Notes: a model not told the origin generated them from the sequence alone. Counted from the stretch's first letter, positions 8,625-15,870 are shown. The stretch: 18,552 bases of DNA from SIG78 sp045533055 (GCA_045533055.1 JAZSHD010000198.1:1-18552), one strand, 5' to 3'. Numbers and translations: made by a program.

Positions 8625-10850
8625 ATGAATGAATTCAAAAAAGGTGCATGGACCCGTGAAATCAATGTAAGAGATTTTATCCAGCGAAACTACACGCCAT
8701 ACGATGGCGATGACGCTTTTTTGACTCCGCCCACTGAACGCACCGTTGCTCTGTGGCAGCAACTCTGCGAGCAGATGAAGATCGAACGCCAGCGCAACGG
8801 GGTTTATGATATTGACGAAAAAACCATTTCCACTATCACTTCACACGCTCCCGGTTATATCAACCGTGATCTGGAACAGATCGTAGGTTTGCAGACCGAT
8901 GAACCGTTGAAGCGTGCGATCATGCCCTTCGGCGGCATCCGGCTTATCCATACAGAATTGGAGGCCTACGGCAGAGAGATGGATCCTTTGGTGGAGCATG
9001 TGTTCAAATACCGCAAAACCCACAACGACGGGGTTTTTGATGTATATACCGACGAAATGAAACTTGCACGCCATGCCGGTATCATGACCGGCTTGCCGGA
9101 TTCCTACGGCAGAGGCCGGATCATCGGTGACTACCGCCGGGTGGCTCTTTACGGGGTTGATAAACTCATTGAAGAGAAAAAGCGTGCCAAAAAGGAAATG
9201 GTCATCGATGTAATGGATTCCCACCAGATCCGCCGCCGGGAAGAGATCGCCGAACAAATCAAATCGTTGTACGAGCTTAAAGAGATGGCCCAAAGCTACG
9301 GTTTTGATATAAGTTGCGGTGCACGGGATACCAAAGAAGCCATTCAGTGGCTCTACTTTGCCTACCTTGCGGCGGTCAAAGAGCAGAACGGTGCGGCAAT
9401 GTCCATCGGGCGGGTATCCACATTTCTGGATATTTACAGCGAACGGGATCTGGCAGAAGGCAAATATACTGAAAGCGAAATCCAGGAGTTCATCGACCAC
9501 TTTATCATGAAACTGCGGATCGTCCGCTTTTTGCGTACTCCGGCTTACGATGAACTTTTCAGCGGCGACCCCACCTGGGTAACTGAATCATTGGCAGGTA
9601 TGGCGGTCGATGGCCGACACATGGTGACCAAAATGTCTTACCGCTTTTTGCACACTTTGGTCAATCTGGGCCCTGCCCCGGAACCCAACCTTACGGTGTT
9701 GTGGAGCTTGCGGCTGCCGGAAAACTTCAAACGATTCTGCAGCCGGATCTCGGTGGAAACATCGTCTATCCAATACGAAAACGACGACCTTATGCGGGTC
9801 AAATTCGGCGACGATTACGGTATAGCATGCTGCGTATCGGCTATGAAGATCGGCAAACAAATGCAGTTCTTCGGTGCCCGCTGCAACCTTGCAAAAGCAT
9901 TGCTCTTTGCCATCAATGGAGGGCGGGATGTTAAAAACGATAATATGCAGACCGGTCCGGCAATCCCGATTCTGGCAAAAGCTGGCGAAGTGCTGAAATA
10001 CGATGAAGTGATGCGGAACTTCGGAGAGATAACCGATTGGCTTTCCAAGCTCTATATTGATACACTCAACATCATCCACTATATGCACGATAAATATTGC
10101 TATGAGCGTATCGAAATGGCTCTGCACGACGAAAACATCGTCCGCACCATGGCTGGCGGCATTGCAGGTCTTTCGGTGCTGGCAGACAGTTTGTCGGCAA
10201 TCAAATATGCCAAAGTTACTCCGGTACTTAACGAAGCCGGTCTGGCAGTGGATTTTATTACCGAAGGCGATTTCCCGAAATTCGGCAACAACGATGACCG
10301 GGTGGACGATATAGCAGTGGATATTGTGAAGAACTTTGAGAAAAAGCTCTCCAGCCACTTTGCCTACCGCAACAGCAAACCGACCATGTCGATCCTGACG
10401 ATCACCTCCAATGTTATGTACGGCAAAAAGACCGCCAGCACGCCTGACGGCAGAAAAGCCGGTGAACCTTTTGCCCCGGGTGCCAACCCCATGCACGGCA
10501 GAGATGTCAACGGTGCGGTGGCTGCTTTGAAATCAGTGGCAAAATTGCCCTACGACTACGCCGAAGATGGTATAAGTTACACCTTCTCCATCGTGCCGGA
10601 ATCACTGGGACGCAGTGCGGAAGAAAAGTGCAGCAATCTGGTATCGCTGCTGGATGGCTACTTTGCTGAATACGGTCATCATTTGAATGTGAATGTGCTG
10701 CAGCGGGAAACATTGCTGGATGCCATGGAGCACCCGGAAAAATACCCGCAGCTGACGATCCGGGTTTCCGGCTATGCTGTAAACTTTATCAAGCTTACCA
10801 GAGAACAGCAGCTTGATGTGGTCAACCGTACATTCCACCGTAAGTTCTGA
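8625..10850 (+). CDS. pflB: Formate C-acetyltransferase (pyruvate formate-lyase)
   Basis: This 741-residue cytoplasmic glycyl radical enzyme converts pyruvate and CoA to acetyl-CoA and formate under anoxic conditions. The adjacent active-site cysteines Cys402-Cys403 lie in IACCVSAM, as in true PFL and unlike diol dehydratase-type relatives, which lack the Cys-Cys pair. GKQMQFFGARCNLAKAL follows, also typical of PFL. The C-terminal glycyl-radical motif is RVSGYAV, with Gly716 at 25 residues from the end, and the EQQLDVVNRTF tail is standard. Length is slightly below the E. coli enzyme (760). The start is set by AAGGA at 8611-8615. It is followed after one base by its activase gene. No YfiD-like spare glycyl domain or formate transporter is in the window. 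Confidence 0.96.
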   Translation: MNEFKKGAWTREINVRDFIQRNYTPYDGDDAFLTPPTERTVALWQQLCEQMKIERQRNGVYDIDEKTISTITSHAPGYINRDLEQIVGLQTDEPLKRAIMPFGGIRLIHTELEAYGREMDPLVEHVFKYRKTHNDGVFDVYTDEMKLARHAGIMTGLPDSYGRGRIIGDYRRVALYGVDKLIEEKKRAKKEMVIDVMDSHQIRRREEIAEQIKSLYELKEMAQSYGFDISCGARDTKEAIQWLYFAYLAAVKEQNGAAMSIGRVSTFLDIYSERDLAEGKYTESEIQEFIDHFIMKLRIVRFLRTPAYDELFSGDPTWVTESLAGMAVDGRHMVTKMSYRFLHTLVNLGPAPEPNLTVLWSLRLPENFKRFCSRISVETSSIQYENDDLMRVKFGDDYGIACCVSAMKIGKQMQFFGARCNLAKALLFAINGGRDVKNDNMQTGPAIPILAKAGEVLKYDEVMRNFGEITDWLSKLYIDTLNIIHYMHDKYCYERIEMALHDENIVRTMAGGIAGLSVLADSLSAIKYAKVTPVLNEAGLAVDFITEGDFPKFGNNDDRVDDIAVDIVKNFEKKLSSHFAYRNSKPTMSILTITSNVMYGKKTASTPDGRKAGEPFAPGANPMHGRDVNGAVAALKSVAKLPYDYAEDGISYTFSIVPESLGRSAEEKCSNLVSLLDGYFAEYGHHLNVNVLQRETLLDAMEHPEKYPQLTIRVSGYAVNFIKLTREQQLDVVNRTFHRKF

Positions 10851-10851
10851 A

Positions 10852-11574
10852 ATGCTTAAAGGCCGTATCCATTCCGAAGAGAGTTTCGGCACGCTGGATG
10901 GGCCGGGTGTCAGGTATGTGATTTTTCTGCAAGGGTGCCCAAACCGTTGCATTTACTGTCACAATCCTGATACCTGGGCAACCATCGGCAGCCGGGAAAG
11001 TTCGGTAGAAGAAATAATGCAAAGGATCACTTCCTGCCGCAACTTTATAACCAGCGGCGGAGTGACCATTTCCGGCGGCGAACCGGCTTTGCAGCAAGAG
11101 TTTACGCTGGAATTGCTCAAAGCATGTAAAAAAGAAAATCTCCATACCGCTTTAGATACTTCCGGCTGCATACCGATAGAAAATATGCAGCCGTTGCTGG
11201 ATGCAGCTGACCTTATATTGCTGGATGTAAAAGCCTCCAACCGGGGGCTGACTACAAAAATCAGCGGCAATCCCCTGCTCTACGACCGGGTGCTTGCCAC
11301 GCTGGAATATTGCGAAAAAAACAATAAACCAGTGTGGATACGCCATGTGTTGATCAAAGAATTTACATTGGTAAAAGATAATTTAATTGAGCTTGCCAAG
11401 CTGCTGACCCCCTGTAAATGTATAGAAAAAGTTGAGTTTCTGGGCTTCCATACCATGGGCTTTTTCAAATGGGAAGAGCTGAAAATGGAAAATCCGCTGC
11501 TCAACTCTCCGGCAATATCCGCAGAGGAAGTGAAAGCGGCTGAAAAAATTTTTCTTGACTTTTCCAATCAATAA
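10852..11574 (+). CDS. pflA: Pyruvate formate-lyase activating enzyme (radical SAM)
   Basis: This 240-residue radical SAM enzyme uses a [4Fe-4S] cluster and S-adenosylmethionine to create the glycyl radical on PFL. The cluster motif is C-x3-C-x2-C at Cys29, Cys33 and Cys36 (GCPNRCIYCHNPDTW), preceded by the family's GRIHSEESFGTLDGPG opening. The SAM-binding GGE stretch appears as SGGEPALQ. Its length is close to that of E. coli PflA (246). I chose ATG 10852 because it gives the family-typical N-terminus; an upstream ATG at 10813 lies inside pflB and would add 13 non-homologous residues. It starts one base after the pflB stop with no strong ribosome site, so it is probably translated by coupling. 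The 3' end carries the -35 box of the next gene. Confidence 0.95.
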   Translation: MLKGRIHSEESFGTLDGPGVRYVIFLQGCPNRCIYCHNPDTWATIGSRESSVEEIMQRITSCRNFITSGGVTISGGEPALQQEFTLELLKACKKENLHTALDTSGCIPIENMQPLLDAADLILLDVKASNRGLTTKISGNPLLYDRVLATLEYCEKNNKPVWIRHVLIKEFTLVKDNLIELAKLLTPCKCIEKVEFLGFHTMGFFKWEELKMENPLLNSPAISAEEVKAAEKIFLDFSNQ

Positions 11575-11582
11575 GTTATATT
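11555..11582 (+). promoter_or_regulatory. Promoter of the Sel1-repeat gene
   Basis: TTGACT (11555-11560) and TATATT (11577-11582) are 16 bases apart. The -35 box lies inside the last codons of pflA and the -10 box just after its stop. No terminator separates the genes, so read-through from pflBA is also possible. Confidence 0.65.
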
Positions 11583-11620
11583 ATTTTCAGAAGCTATTTT
11601 AACCGACAGGATCATAAACT

Positions 11621-12259
11621 ATGAAAAACACTTTTTCAGCTAAAGTCGTGCTGGGCACATTGCTGCTTGGCAGTGCCCTTGTTATCGCCGCCGCTCCCGC
11701 CGCCAAGCCGCAGCCTATGCATGTGGATATGGTCACCAATCCGGAGCTGAACGATCAAGTGATAATGGATGCCGCCGACATAGATGGAGATTTGGAAGCC
11801 TGGTGGGATATCGGCGTAAAATATCAGAATGGCGACGGCGTAAAAAAAGATTTGAAAACAGCGATCAAGTGGTTTGAAAAAGCCGCCAGCCGCAACTACG
11901 ATAACGCGTTGGTAAGTCTGGGCGACCTTTACTATAAAGGCGAAGGTGTTAAACAGAGCTATAAAAAAGCTTTTGAGCTTTACAGCCGGGCACTCCGCCG
12001 GGAAATACCTTCCGCCCAATACCGTCTGGGCTTGTGCTGCTACTACGGCAGAGGCACCAAGCAGGATAAAAAAGCAGCGGCAGAATGGTTCAAAAAAGCC
12101 GTGGCCCAAGTTGACCCCGAAGCTGAATACATGCTGGGTGTATGCTACGAAAAAGGCGAAGGTGTAAAAAAAGATCTGAAAAAAGCCAAAGTTTGCTATA
12201 AAAATGCCGCTGAAGCAAATATAAAAGAAGCCCAAGAAGCGTTGAAGCGTCTGAAATAA
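11621..12259 (+). CDS. Secreted Sel1-repeat (TPR-like) protein
   Basis: This 212-residue protein has an N-terminal signal peptide (about residues 1-26, ending around VIAAAPA). At least four Sel1-like repeats of 36 residues follow, starting near 57, 93, 129 and 165. They carry the usual patterns: A/W-x-x-x-G-x-x-Y-x-x-G-x-G-V, then K-K-A-x-x-W-F-x-K-A-A. Sel1 repeats form helical solenoids that scaffold protein-protein contacts; in bacteria they are often periplasmic or surface adaptors. No lipobox is visible, so a periplasmic location is likely. The start is supported by AGGA (11608-11611), 9 bases before the ATG. It has its own promoter. Downstream, the bases after the stop hold only a poor hairpin (near 12263-12277), so a normal terminator is lacking before the repeat zone. 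The partner is unknown. Confidence 0.85.
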   Translation: MKNTFSAKVVLGTLLLGSALVIAAAPAAKPQPMHVDMVTNPELNDQVIMDAADIDGDLEAWWDIGVKYQNGDGVKKDLKTAIKWFEKAASRNYDNALVSLGDLYYKGEGVKQSYKKAFELYSRALRREIPSAQYRLGLCCYYGRGTKQDKKAAAEWFKKAVAQVDPEAEYMLGVCYEKGEGVKKDLKKAKVCYKNAAEANIKEAQEALKRLK

Positions 12260-12348
12260 AAACCTCCGGCCTCCTGGAAAGCCAATCAGCAAAGCGGCGA
12301 TATAAAGTAAAATAAAGCAAGCTGTTTTTTTGCGAAATATCGTGAGCA

Positions 12349-12378
12349 TCCGCCTTCGCAACGCTACGGCGTGACAAG
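12349..12378. repeat. Mini-palindrome 1 (30 bases) inside copy A
   Basis: It begins TCCGCCTTCG and ends GGCGTGACAAG, and is absent at the matching point of copy B (between GAGCA and TAGGTCG). CGCC pairs with GGCG to give a small hairpin. It is related to the elements at 12412-12441 and 12460-12490. Confidence 0.75.
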
Positions 12379-12411
12379 TAGGTCGTGTTTTGCCGAGGAG
12401 AGAATGAGGGA

Positions 12412-12441
12412 TCCGGCTTCGTTTCACTACGCCGTGACAAA
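12412..12441. repeat. Mini-palindrome 2 (30 bases) inside copy A
   Basis: It begins TCCGGCTTCG and ends GCCGTGACAAA, and is absent from copy B between GAGGGA and GTGTA. The stem is CGGC/GCCG, a base-pair swap of element 1's CGCC/GGCG stem that keeps pairing. Confidence 0.75.
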
Positions 12442-12459
12442 GTGTATGACTGTACTCGA

Positions 12460-12490
12460 TCTGCCTACGCTCAAGGCTCCGGCGGACAAA
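12460..12490. repeat. Mini-palindrome 3 (31 bases) inside copy A
   Basis: It begins TCTGCCTACG and ends GGCGGACAAA, and is absent from copy B between ACTCGA and CCGAATG. CTGCC pairs with GGCGG (one G-T pair). It shares the TCYGSCTWCG start and the GACAA end with the other two. Confidence 0.7.
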
Positions 12491-12567
12491 CCGAATGAAC
12501 GACGACAGCAAGGCACGAGATATGCCACGAGATGAAGCAAAAAAATGGAGCCAATGATCGGAATCGA

Positions 12568-12656
12568 CAAGATGGGCGGAGCCCATCGCAGAGCCGCAGC
12601 GAAGTCTGCGGCAACCACTTGTAGTGAGAATTGCGATTGGCTTACTTAAGCCAATC
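12568..12656. other. Hairpin-rich spacer between the two repeat copies
   Basis: Non-coding. Three palindromes are visible in series: GATGGGC/GCCCATC near 12571-12587, GCCGCAG/CTGCGGC around 12593-12612, and a perfect 9-base stem GATTGGCTT/AAGCCAATC with a 4-base loop at 12635-12656. The last right arm runs into the start of repeat copy B. None has a proper T-tract. Confidence 0.6.
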
Positions 12657-12881
12657 AGCAAAGCGGCGATATAAAGCTGCAAATGACAGTAAAATTTATT
12701 TTAACTGGCAAAAGCATAACACAGTAAGCCGTTTTTGCGAAATATCGTGAGCATAGGTCGTGTTTTGCCGAGGAGAGAATGAGGGAGTGTACGACTGTAC
12801 TCGACCGAATGAACGACGACAGCAAGGCACGAGATATGCCACGAGATGAAGCAAAAAGTTGGAGCCAATGATCGGAATCGA
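12650..12881. repeat. Long direct repeat, copy B (native tRNA-Thr 3' flank)
   Basis: This is the partner of 12280-12567. It extends 22 bases into the tRNA-Thr gene (12860-12881) and carries none of the three mini-palindromes. Because it is attached to the complete tRNA gene, this is probably the original copy. Confidence 0.85.
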
Positions 12882-12935
12882 ACCGATGACCTATTCATTA
12901 CGAGTGAATTGCTCTACCGACTGAGCTACATTGGC
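12860..12935 (-). tRNA. tRNA-Thr (anticodon CGT)
   Basis: This complete 76-base cloverleaf lies on the minus strand: acceptor GCCAATG/CATTGGC, D-stem GCTC/GAGC, anticodon stem ATTCA/TGAAT with loop CTCGTAA (anticodon CGT, reading ACG), variable loop AGGTC, T-stem ATCGG/CCGAT with loop TTCGATT, discriminator T, and an encoded CCA. A promoter precedes it at 12954-12981. Its last 22 bases are duplicated about 310 bases further downstream, at 12546-12567. Confidence 0.96.
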
Positions 12936-12953
12936 ACCTTGTAAGTGTTTTAT

Positions 12954-12981
12954 ACTATAATACAAGAATGGAATATTGCAA
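12954..12981 (-). promoter_or_regulatory. Promoter of tRNA-Thr
   Basis: On the minus strand TTGCAA (12976-12981) and TATAGT (12954-12959) are 16 bases apart, 18 bases before the mature 5' end. TTGCAA is self-complementary, so the same hexamer could also serve the divergent acetyltransferase gene, but I see no good -10 for that direction. Confidence 0.6.
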
Positions 12982-13026
12982 ATTTTTCGTTATTGATTTT
13001 CAAATTTTTATAAAGAGGATTTGGTT

Positions 13027-13566
13027 ATGAATGACCCTAAAACCCCGGCAAAAGCTCAATCGCTTGAAATAACTTTCCAGGAACTTACTACAGTTGAAGA
13101 GTTGAATATATTGCGGGGTGTGGCTTTCAAAGTGTGGCCGCAGACTTTTGAAAATATATTATCTAAAGAGCAAATAGAATATATGATGGATATGATGTAT
13201 TCACCAAGTGTGCTGGCTAAAGAACTTGCCAATGATATACATTTTGAAATCATCATAATCAATGGCGAACCATCCGGTTATATATCTTATTCCAAGTATG
13301 ATAAAGAGCCTGATACAGCCAAACTGCACAAAGTCTATCTGCTGCCGGGTTTCCATGGGCTTGGCGTAGGGCAAATGATGCTGGATCACGCCCAGAAACA
13401 ATGCAAAAAACTGGGATTTGACAATATATTACTTACAGTCAACAAACATAATGAACGGGCGATCAAAGCCTACAAACGCAATGGCTTTATTGTAACAGCG
13501 GCAGTCAAAACTCCCATCGGCAGCGGTTTTTATATGGATGACTACATAATGCAGAAGGTATTGTAA
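13027..13566 (+). CDS. GNAT-family N-acetyltransferase (second)
   Basis: This 179-residue single-domain acetyltransferase uses acetyl-CoA; its substrate is unknown. The signature loop is FHGLGVG (residues 109-115), just after the strand LHKVYLLPG. The C-terminal half has LTVNKHNERAIKAYKRNGF (136-154), the standard N-x-x-A-x-x-x-Y-x-x-x-G-F arrangement. The N-terminal part (LRGVAFKVWPQTFENILSKEQIEYMM) resembles enzymes annotated as PhnO/ElaA-like or diamine/protein acetyltransferases, but that is not decisive. ATG 13027 is preferred over an in-frame TTG at 13021 because AGAGGA (13014-13019) is 7 bases upstream. A weak A/T hairpin (AAAAATA/TATTTTT, 13569-13585) with a T-run follows. The gene stands alone between the tRNA gene and serA. 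Confidence 0.85.
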   Translation: MNDPKTPAKAQSLEITFQELTTVEELNILRGVAFKVWPQTFENILSKEQIEYMMDMMYSPSVLAKELANDIHFEIIIINGEPSGYISYSKYDKEPDTAKLHKVYLLPGFHGLGVGQMMLDHAQKQCKKLGFDNILLTVNKHNERAIKAYKRNGFIVTAAVKTPIGSGFYMDDYIMQKVL

Positions 13567-13596
13567 CGAAAAATACGATATTTTTTTCTCTAACTC

Positions 13597-13624
13597 TTGC
13601 AAATAAACAATGTTGTGGTAAATT
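13597..13624 (+). promoter_or_regulatory. Candidate promoter of serA
   Basis: TTGCAA (13597-13602) and TAAATT (13619-13624) are 16 bases apart and 50 bases before the serA ATG. A second -10-like TATACT lies at 13643-13648 without a good -35. Confidence 0.45.
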
Positions 13625-13674
13625 AATAACATCATTTATCTTTATACTATAAAAGAAGGATTTGTAAAGAGATT

Positions 13675-15243
13675 ATGAAAAAAGTTTTGATCCCGACCAA
13701 ACTTGACAAGGTCGCAGCTGAACTTCTCGCCGCCAAAAATTACAATGTTGTGCAGGATGCGGAAACTCCGCTTGCCGATTTGATCGCTGCCAACAGCGAT
13801 GCCGAAGTACTGATCGTCCGCAGTGAAAAGATCACCCCGGCGGAAATCGATGCTCTGCCCAATCTGAAACTGGTGGTGCGTGCCGGTGCCGGTTTCAACA
13901 CTATTGATACAAAATATGCCCGCAAAAAGCATGTTGATGTAATGAACACTCCCGGAGCCAACAGCAACGGCGTTGCCGAAGAAGTGGTCGCCATGATGCT
14001 TGCCGCCAGCCGCCATGTGGTCGCCGGTGATATTTCCACCCGTGCCGGTCTGTGGGAAAAGAAAAAGTTTATGGGTACTGAAGTTACCGGCAAAACCGTC
14101 GGTATCCTCGGGCTTGGCCACATCGGTCAGCTGCTGGTCAAACGCCTTGCCGGTTTTGAAGTCAAAGTGTTGGGTTTTGACCCCATGCTCAATGCAGAAC
14201 GGGCCAAGGAGTTGGGGGTGGAACTTACCACTATCGACCGTATCTTTGCCGAAAGCGATTACATTTCTCTGCACATACCTGAAAATGATGAAACCCGCGG
14301 CATGATCAATGGCAGACTCTTTGAAATGATGAAGCCCGGTGCCATGCTGATCAACTGTGCCCGTGCCGGCATCATCAACGAAGCTGACTTGCGGACGGTC
14401 AAAGCCACCAAAAAGCTCATCTACTGCAACGATGTTTATCCCAAAGATGAAGCCGGTGAAAAGAGCATTGCCGATGTTGCTGATTTGATGCTGCCCCACA
14501 TCGGTGCCAACACTCACGAAGCGAACTTTGTGGCTGCCAAGCGTTCTGCTGAACAGACCATTGCTTACTTTGAACAGGGTATCACCACCTGGGTCGTCAA
14601 CAAAGAGCTGCCCGACGGGTTGGATTCCCAGTACCAGAAGCTGGCTTATGCTCTGACTCTGGTTGCCCACAAATATCTTGCCGGTCAGCAGCCCGCCCGC
14701 ATCGAAACGAGCTTCTACGGCAAGCTGGCCCAGTTTGCCAAATATATGACCGCTCCCATCGAAGCGGCGATTTGCACTGCTTCCTGCGAAGACCTCCCTG
14801 CCCCCGCTGCTGCTGAAAAAATTCTGGAAAGCCGCGGCGTACAGCTGATCAACCGTGAAGTGGACGACAGCAAGCAGTACGGCGAATCCATGACCATTGA
14901 TCTGGTTGCCGGCGGCGATGAACTCAAGCAGGTCAGTGTGCGTGGTACCATTACCGAAAGCAATATGATGATCTCCCGTATCAATAACTTTGACAAACTC
15001 TATCTTGAACCCACCGGCGTAGTTTTGTTTGTTGAATACGCTGACGAACCGGGTGTGATCGGCAAAATCGCCAGTATGCTGGGCGAAAAGAATATCAACA
15101 TCATCGACTTGCGTGCTCCCCAGTGCCGCAAGAGCGGTAACTCGCTGGCGGTCTTCAAGACCAATGTGGCAGTGCCGGAACTGTTGATCGAACGCATTCA
15201 GACCGTGGTCAATGCCAAGCTGGCATTCCAGATCGAGTTCTGA
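13675..15243 (+). CDS. serA: D-3-phosphoglycerate dehydrogenase
   Basis: This 522-residue cytoplasmic enzyme oxidises 3-phosphoglycerate to 3-phosphohydroxypyruvate with NAD+, the first step of serine synthesis from glycolysis. The Rossmann motif GLGHIG is at 146-151. Catalytic-site residues fit the 2-hydroxyacid dehydrogenase pattern: Arg230 in INCARAG, a Glu near 259, and His275 in LPHIG. It is the long form: after the catalytic core (to about 310) comes an intervening domain (about 320-440), then a C-terminal ACT domain (about 448-522, EYADEPGVIGKIASMLGEKNINI). In this family the ACT domain usually mediates serine feedback. AGAAGGA lies 14 bases before the ATG, which is long; a closer AAGAG may serve. 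It is monocistronic, ended by a strong hairpin. No serC or serB is nearby. Confidence 0.95.
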   Translation: MKKVLIPTKLDKVAAELLAAKNYNVVQDAETPLADLIAANSDAEVLIVRSEKITPAEIDALPNLKLVVRAGAGFNTIDTKYARKKHVDVMNTPGANSNGVAEEVVAMMLAASRHVVAGDISTRAGLWEKKKFMGTEVTGKTVGILGLGHIGQLLVKRLAGFEVKVLGFDPMLNAERAKELGVELTTIDRIFAESDYISLHIPENDETRGMINGRLFEMMKPGAMLINCARAGIINEADLRTVKATKKLIYCNDVYPKDEAGEKSIADVADLMLPHIGANTHEANFVAAKRSAEQTIAYFEQGITTWVVNKELPDGLDSQYQKLAYALTLVAHKYLAGQQPARIETSFYGKLAQFAKYMTAPIEAAICTASCEDLPAPAAAEKILESRGVQLINREVDDSKQYGESMTIDLVAGGDELKQVSVRGTITESNMMISRINNFDKLYLEPTGVVLFVEYADEPGVIGKIASMLGEKNINIIDLRAPQCRKSGNSLAVFKTNVAVPELLIERIQTVVNAKLAFQIEF

Positions 15244-15262
15244 AGTTAAACATAGCTTGAAA

Positions 15263-15294
15263 AAAGCGTGGTTCAAACGAACCACGCTTTTTTT
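15263..15294 (+). terminator. Rho-independent terminator of serA
   Basis: A 12-base perfect stem, AAAGCGTGGTTC (15263-15274) with GAACCACGCTTT (15279-15290), has an AAAC loop and a T-run to 15294. It begins 20 bases after the serA stop. Confidence 0.92.
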
Positions 15295-15302
15295 ATGCAC
15301 TG

Positions 15303-15420
15303 CCGCATTCGCTGGCGGCATGGTGGGTGGCGGCTATTGGGAAGATTTGGGAAGATTTGGGAGGGTTTGGGATTTCAATATTGCCGCCTTGGAAAATCCG
15401 CATTTGCGGGCGGTATGGTG
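15303..15420. repeat. Pair of 23-base direct repeats flanking a G-rich core
   Basis: The segments at 15303-15325 and 15398-15420 match at 20 of 23 bases (CCGCATTyGCkGGCGGyATGG pattern). Between them is a G-rich tandem tract. The left copy forms the hairpin TGCCGC/GCGGCA. No coding potential is convincing; short frames here encode low-complexity peptides. Confidence 0.6.
15339..15371 (+). other. Putative G-quadruplex / 10-base tandem repeat
   Basis: Five GGG runs at 15339, 15349, 15359, 15363 and 15369 have spacers of 7, 7, 1 and 3 bases, which meets the usual G3+N1-7 rule. The first three runs come from a tandem GGGAAGATTT unit. It lies about 45 bases after the serA terminator. Confidence 0.55.
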
Positions 15421-15470
15421 ACCATTTTCCGTTAAATACCGTTATACAAACGGCACAGCGTATAAACAAA

Positions 15471-15634
15471 GGTCGTAACGAACGAAAAGAGGGCTGGGGA
15501 TTGCGGAGGGATTGGCAAAAAGACTGGATAGTATAATCCCAAGGTGCTACCTGTAAGGTAACACCTTGGGATTATGCTGTTCTGGACTTTGTCAAGCCCC
15601 CGCAAGCCACGCCATCTTTTCGTTTGTTGCGACC
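15471..15634. repeat. 164-base imperfect fold-back palindrome
   Basis: The left arm (15471-15551) and the reverse complement of the right arm (15557-15634) align over their whole 78-81 bases. The outer 20 bases match at 18 positions and the inner 19 at 18 (ATAATCCCAAGGTG, then TACC). The middle is about 60-70 percent alike with small gaps. The loop is TGTAA (15552-15556). No T-tract follows. It could be a MITE-like element or a structured RNA. Short frames crossing it are likely spurious. Confidence 0.8.
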
Positions 15635-15870
15635 TAATCAAATAAATGCCATGACCATTTGCCGTCGTGGCTGGATTTTTCGCAGCAGCGGATCAGGTAT
15701 GAGATCACTGCCGAAGCTCCGGCAATTCCCCAACACCAATACATTATTTTGCTGGCGTGCTCCAGCGTTATAAACAAACAAACTATTCCGCCCAACATTC
15801 CCAGCCAGGTGAATACCCAGAACAACGCACAGAAAAATCCCGGCTTATACGGTTTTTTATCGCAATCCAT
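15634..15870 (-). CDS. Small two-helix membrane protein, function unknown
   Basis: This 78-residue protein has two hydrophobic segments (about residues 11-35 and 42-61), a Lys-rich N-terminus and a short charged tail ending KWSWHLFD. Five cysteines are present (3, 14, 31, 46, 62-63 region), two of them adjacent after the second helix. I chose ATG 15870 because AGGAG (15879-15883 on the minus strand) is 8 bases upstream; a longer frame from 15963 would cross an inverted repeat and has no such site. I do not recognise the family. It lies downstream of the decarboxylase operon on the same strand but beyond that operon's terminator. Its TAG stop (15634-15636) touches the end of the fold-back palindrome, so its 3' end abuts the repeat. 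Confidence 0.6.
   Translation of the reverse strand: MDCDKKPYKPGFFCALFWVFTWLGMLGGIVCLFITLEHASKIMYWCWGIAGASAVISYLIRCCEKSSHDGKWSWHLFD

Larger units (their letters stand above)
12280..12567. repeat. Long direct repeat, copy A (duplicated tRNA-Thr 3' flank)
   Basis: This non-coding stretch repeats the segment at 12650-12881. Both open with AGCCAATCAGCAAAGCGGCG and end in the 22 bases that form the 3' end and T-arm of the tRNA-Thr gene (copy A at 12546-12567). Shared blocks in order include TTTTTGCGAAATATCGTGAGCA, GGTCGTGTTTTGCCGAGGAG and GACGACAGCAAGGCACGAGA. Copy A differs by three extra palindromic segments of 30-31 bases and by lacking about 40 bases near its left end that copy B has. Reading frames here follow the repeats and look non-genic. 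Confidence 0.85.

Noticed and set aside
8625..10850. Glycerol/choline-type glycyl radical lyase instead of PFL
   Set aside because: The adjacent Cys402-Cys403 pair, the PFL-specific GKQMQFFGAR stretch and the short PflA-type activase without extra ferredoxin domains point to pyruvate formate-lyase.
11636..12682. 348-codon minus-strand frame crossing the Sel1 gene and repeat zone
   Set aside because: It combines the antisense of a clear Sel1-repeat gene with repeated non-coding DNA. Its Phe-rich low-complexity product and the internal repeats argue against a real gene.
12280..12881. CRISPR-like array in the tRNA flank
   Set aside because: There are only two long diverged copies and three unequal palindromes, without regular spacers or cas genes.
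13642..15321. 559-codon open frame antisense to serA
   Set aside because: It mirrors serA, lacks any recognisable domain, runs through the serA terminator and has no ribosome site. The sense protein has full catalytic motifs.
15432..15641. 69-codon minus-strand frame across the fold-back
   Set aside because: It is made entirely of palindromic repeat DNA, with no ribosome site or recognisable domain.
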